A stretch of 33,901 bases of DNA from Novacetimonas maltaceti (GTDB taxonomy: Bacteria; Pseudomonadota; Alphaproteobacteria; Acetobacterales; Acetobacteraceae). Position 1 is the first letter of the stretch, and each line of letters starts with the position of its first letter. Under the pieces are notes generated by a model. That model saw nothing but the letters and a program-made list of their open reading frames with translations, was not told the origin of the DNA and ran no database searches. The stretch is from the NCBI RefSeq assembly GCF_002906255.1, contig NZ_POTC01000034.1, positions 1 to 33,901 on the forward strand, in the 5' to 3' direction. A program made the translations under genes and the position numbers. Below, piece after piece: positions 33,621 through 33,901 of the stretch.

Positions 33621-33901
33621 TCACAGGCGCCACAACAGGGGAGTATGCGACAGGAAGATCACGAACAGGCCGCCGAGGAACGCGATGCGGAACCCCCGGT
33701 TCGCCCCGGCTTCGAACAGCTGATCGCGGGTCAGGATCTGCATGAAGGGGTCGTACATCCGTCCGCGCTGCGCCTCGGGCATGCCCGAAAGCCGTCCCCG
33801 CCATTCGTTCCTGTGGCGCAGTTGCTCGGTCGTGGAAATGTTGACCCGTTCGTAAAGCGAGGTGACGTAGGAATCCAGATCCTCGATTCGGAACAGGATT
33901 T
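33621..33901 (-). CDS. Membrane protein of unknown function, 3' end only
   Basis: The gene enters from beyond the window end; 92 C-terminal residues are visible. They begin ILFRIEDLDSYVTSLYERVN, followed by a charged region with NEWRGRLSGMPEAQRGRM and YDPFMQILTRDQLFEAG. They end in one hydrophobic helix, FRIAFLGGLFVIFLSH, and a short tail. I do not recognise the family. The visible helix near the C-terminus suggests an inner-membrane protein. A terminator-like structure follows. Confidence 0.6.
   Translation of the reverse strand, partial: ILFRIEDLDSYVTSLYERVNISTTEQLRHRNEWRGRLSGMPEAQRGRMYDPFMQILTRDQLFEAGANRGFRIAFLGGLFVIFLSHTPLLWRL

Overview
The window reads as high-GC chromosomal DNA of an acetic acid bacterium (Acetobacteraceae, Komagataeibacter/Gluconacetobacter type). 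This is inferred from the alphaproteobacterial character of the proteins, strong GC codon bias, the cvpA-purF-SDR neighbourhood, and two families of short palindromic repeats whose conceptual translations I associate with this group. No transposase, integrase, phage gene, CRISPR array or rRNA gene was found.

Layout. 1-451: leader without a recognisable gene. 452-4972: TonB-dependent receptor, then a coupled purine permease and cytosine/guanine-deaminase-type enzyme (nucleobase uptake and salvage). 4982-7751 (minus): DHA2-type MFS exporter and purD. 7816-9659: xseA and a small lipoprotein. 9796-11645 (minus): the ABC-F factor ettA and a CAU-anticodon tRNA. 11917-12444: ppa. 12540-24485 (minus): the accessory centrepiece, about 12 kb. 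In transcription order it is a small CxCC protein resembling part of a CobW GTPase, a HlyB-type ABC exporter with a cysteine-free C39-like domain, a HlyD-type adaptor, a Sel1-repeat protein, a 1010-aa TPR-GT2-GT4 double glycosyltransferase, an unrecognised protein with a hydrophobic-W-like module and a histone-H1-like tail, and a GT4 glycosyltransferase. 24702-28728: cobalamin-dependent methionine synthase metH and a degenerate HisE/MazG-like protein. 29107-31962: cvpA, purF and an SDR whose catalytic residues are replaced. 32164-33456: Cys-tRNA(Pro) deacylase (YbaK type) and a Skp/OmpH-like periplasmic protein, then the 3' end of a membrane protein gene running off the window.

How the genes work together. 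The 12-kb minus-strand block looks like one transcription unit coupling a type I secretion channel (inner-membrane ATPase and adaptor; no TolC or obvious secreted substrate here) to cytoplasmic glycosyltransferases and protein-interaction scaffolds. A reasonable hypothesis is glycosylation of a large secreted surface protein before or during export. This block is the best candidate for an undescribed system. purD, cvpA and purF serve de novo purine synthesis, and the 3126-4972 pair serves salvage, though they are separate transcription units.

Two themes stand out. First, several proteins keep a recognisable enzyme fold while missing key residues (SDR, HisE-like, CobW-like, the GT4 half of the fusion, the HlyB N-domain). 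Second, two repeat families sit in gene gaps. One is about 80 bp with two A/T-rich hairpins (four full or partial copies). The other is exactly 56 bp in both copies, with three covarying base pairs. Function calls come from reading motifs only; no database search was run.
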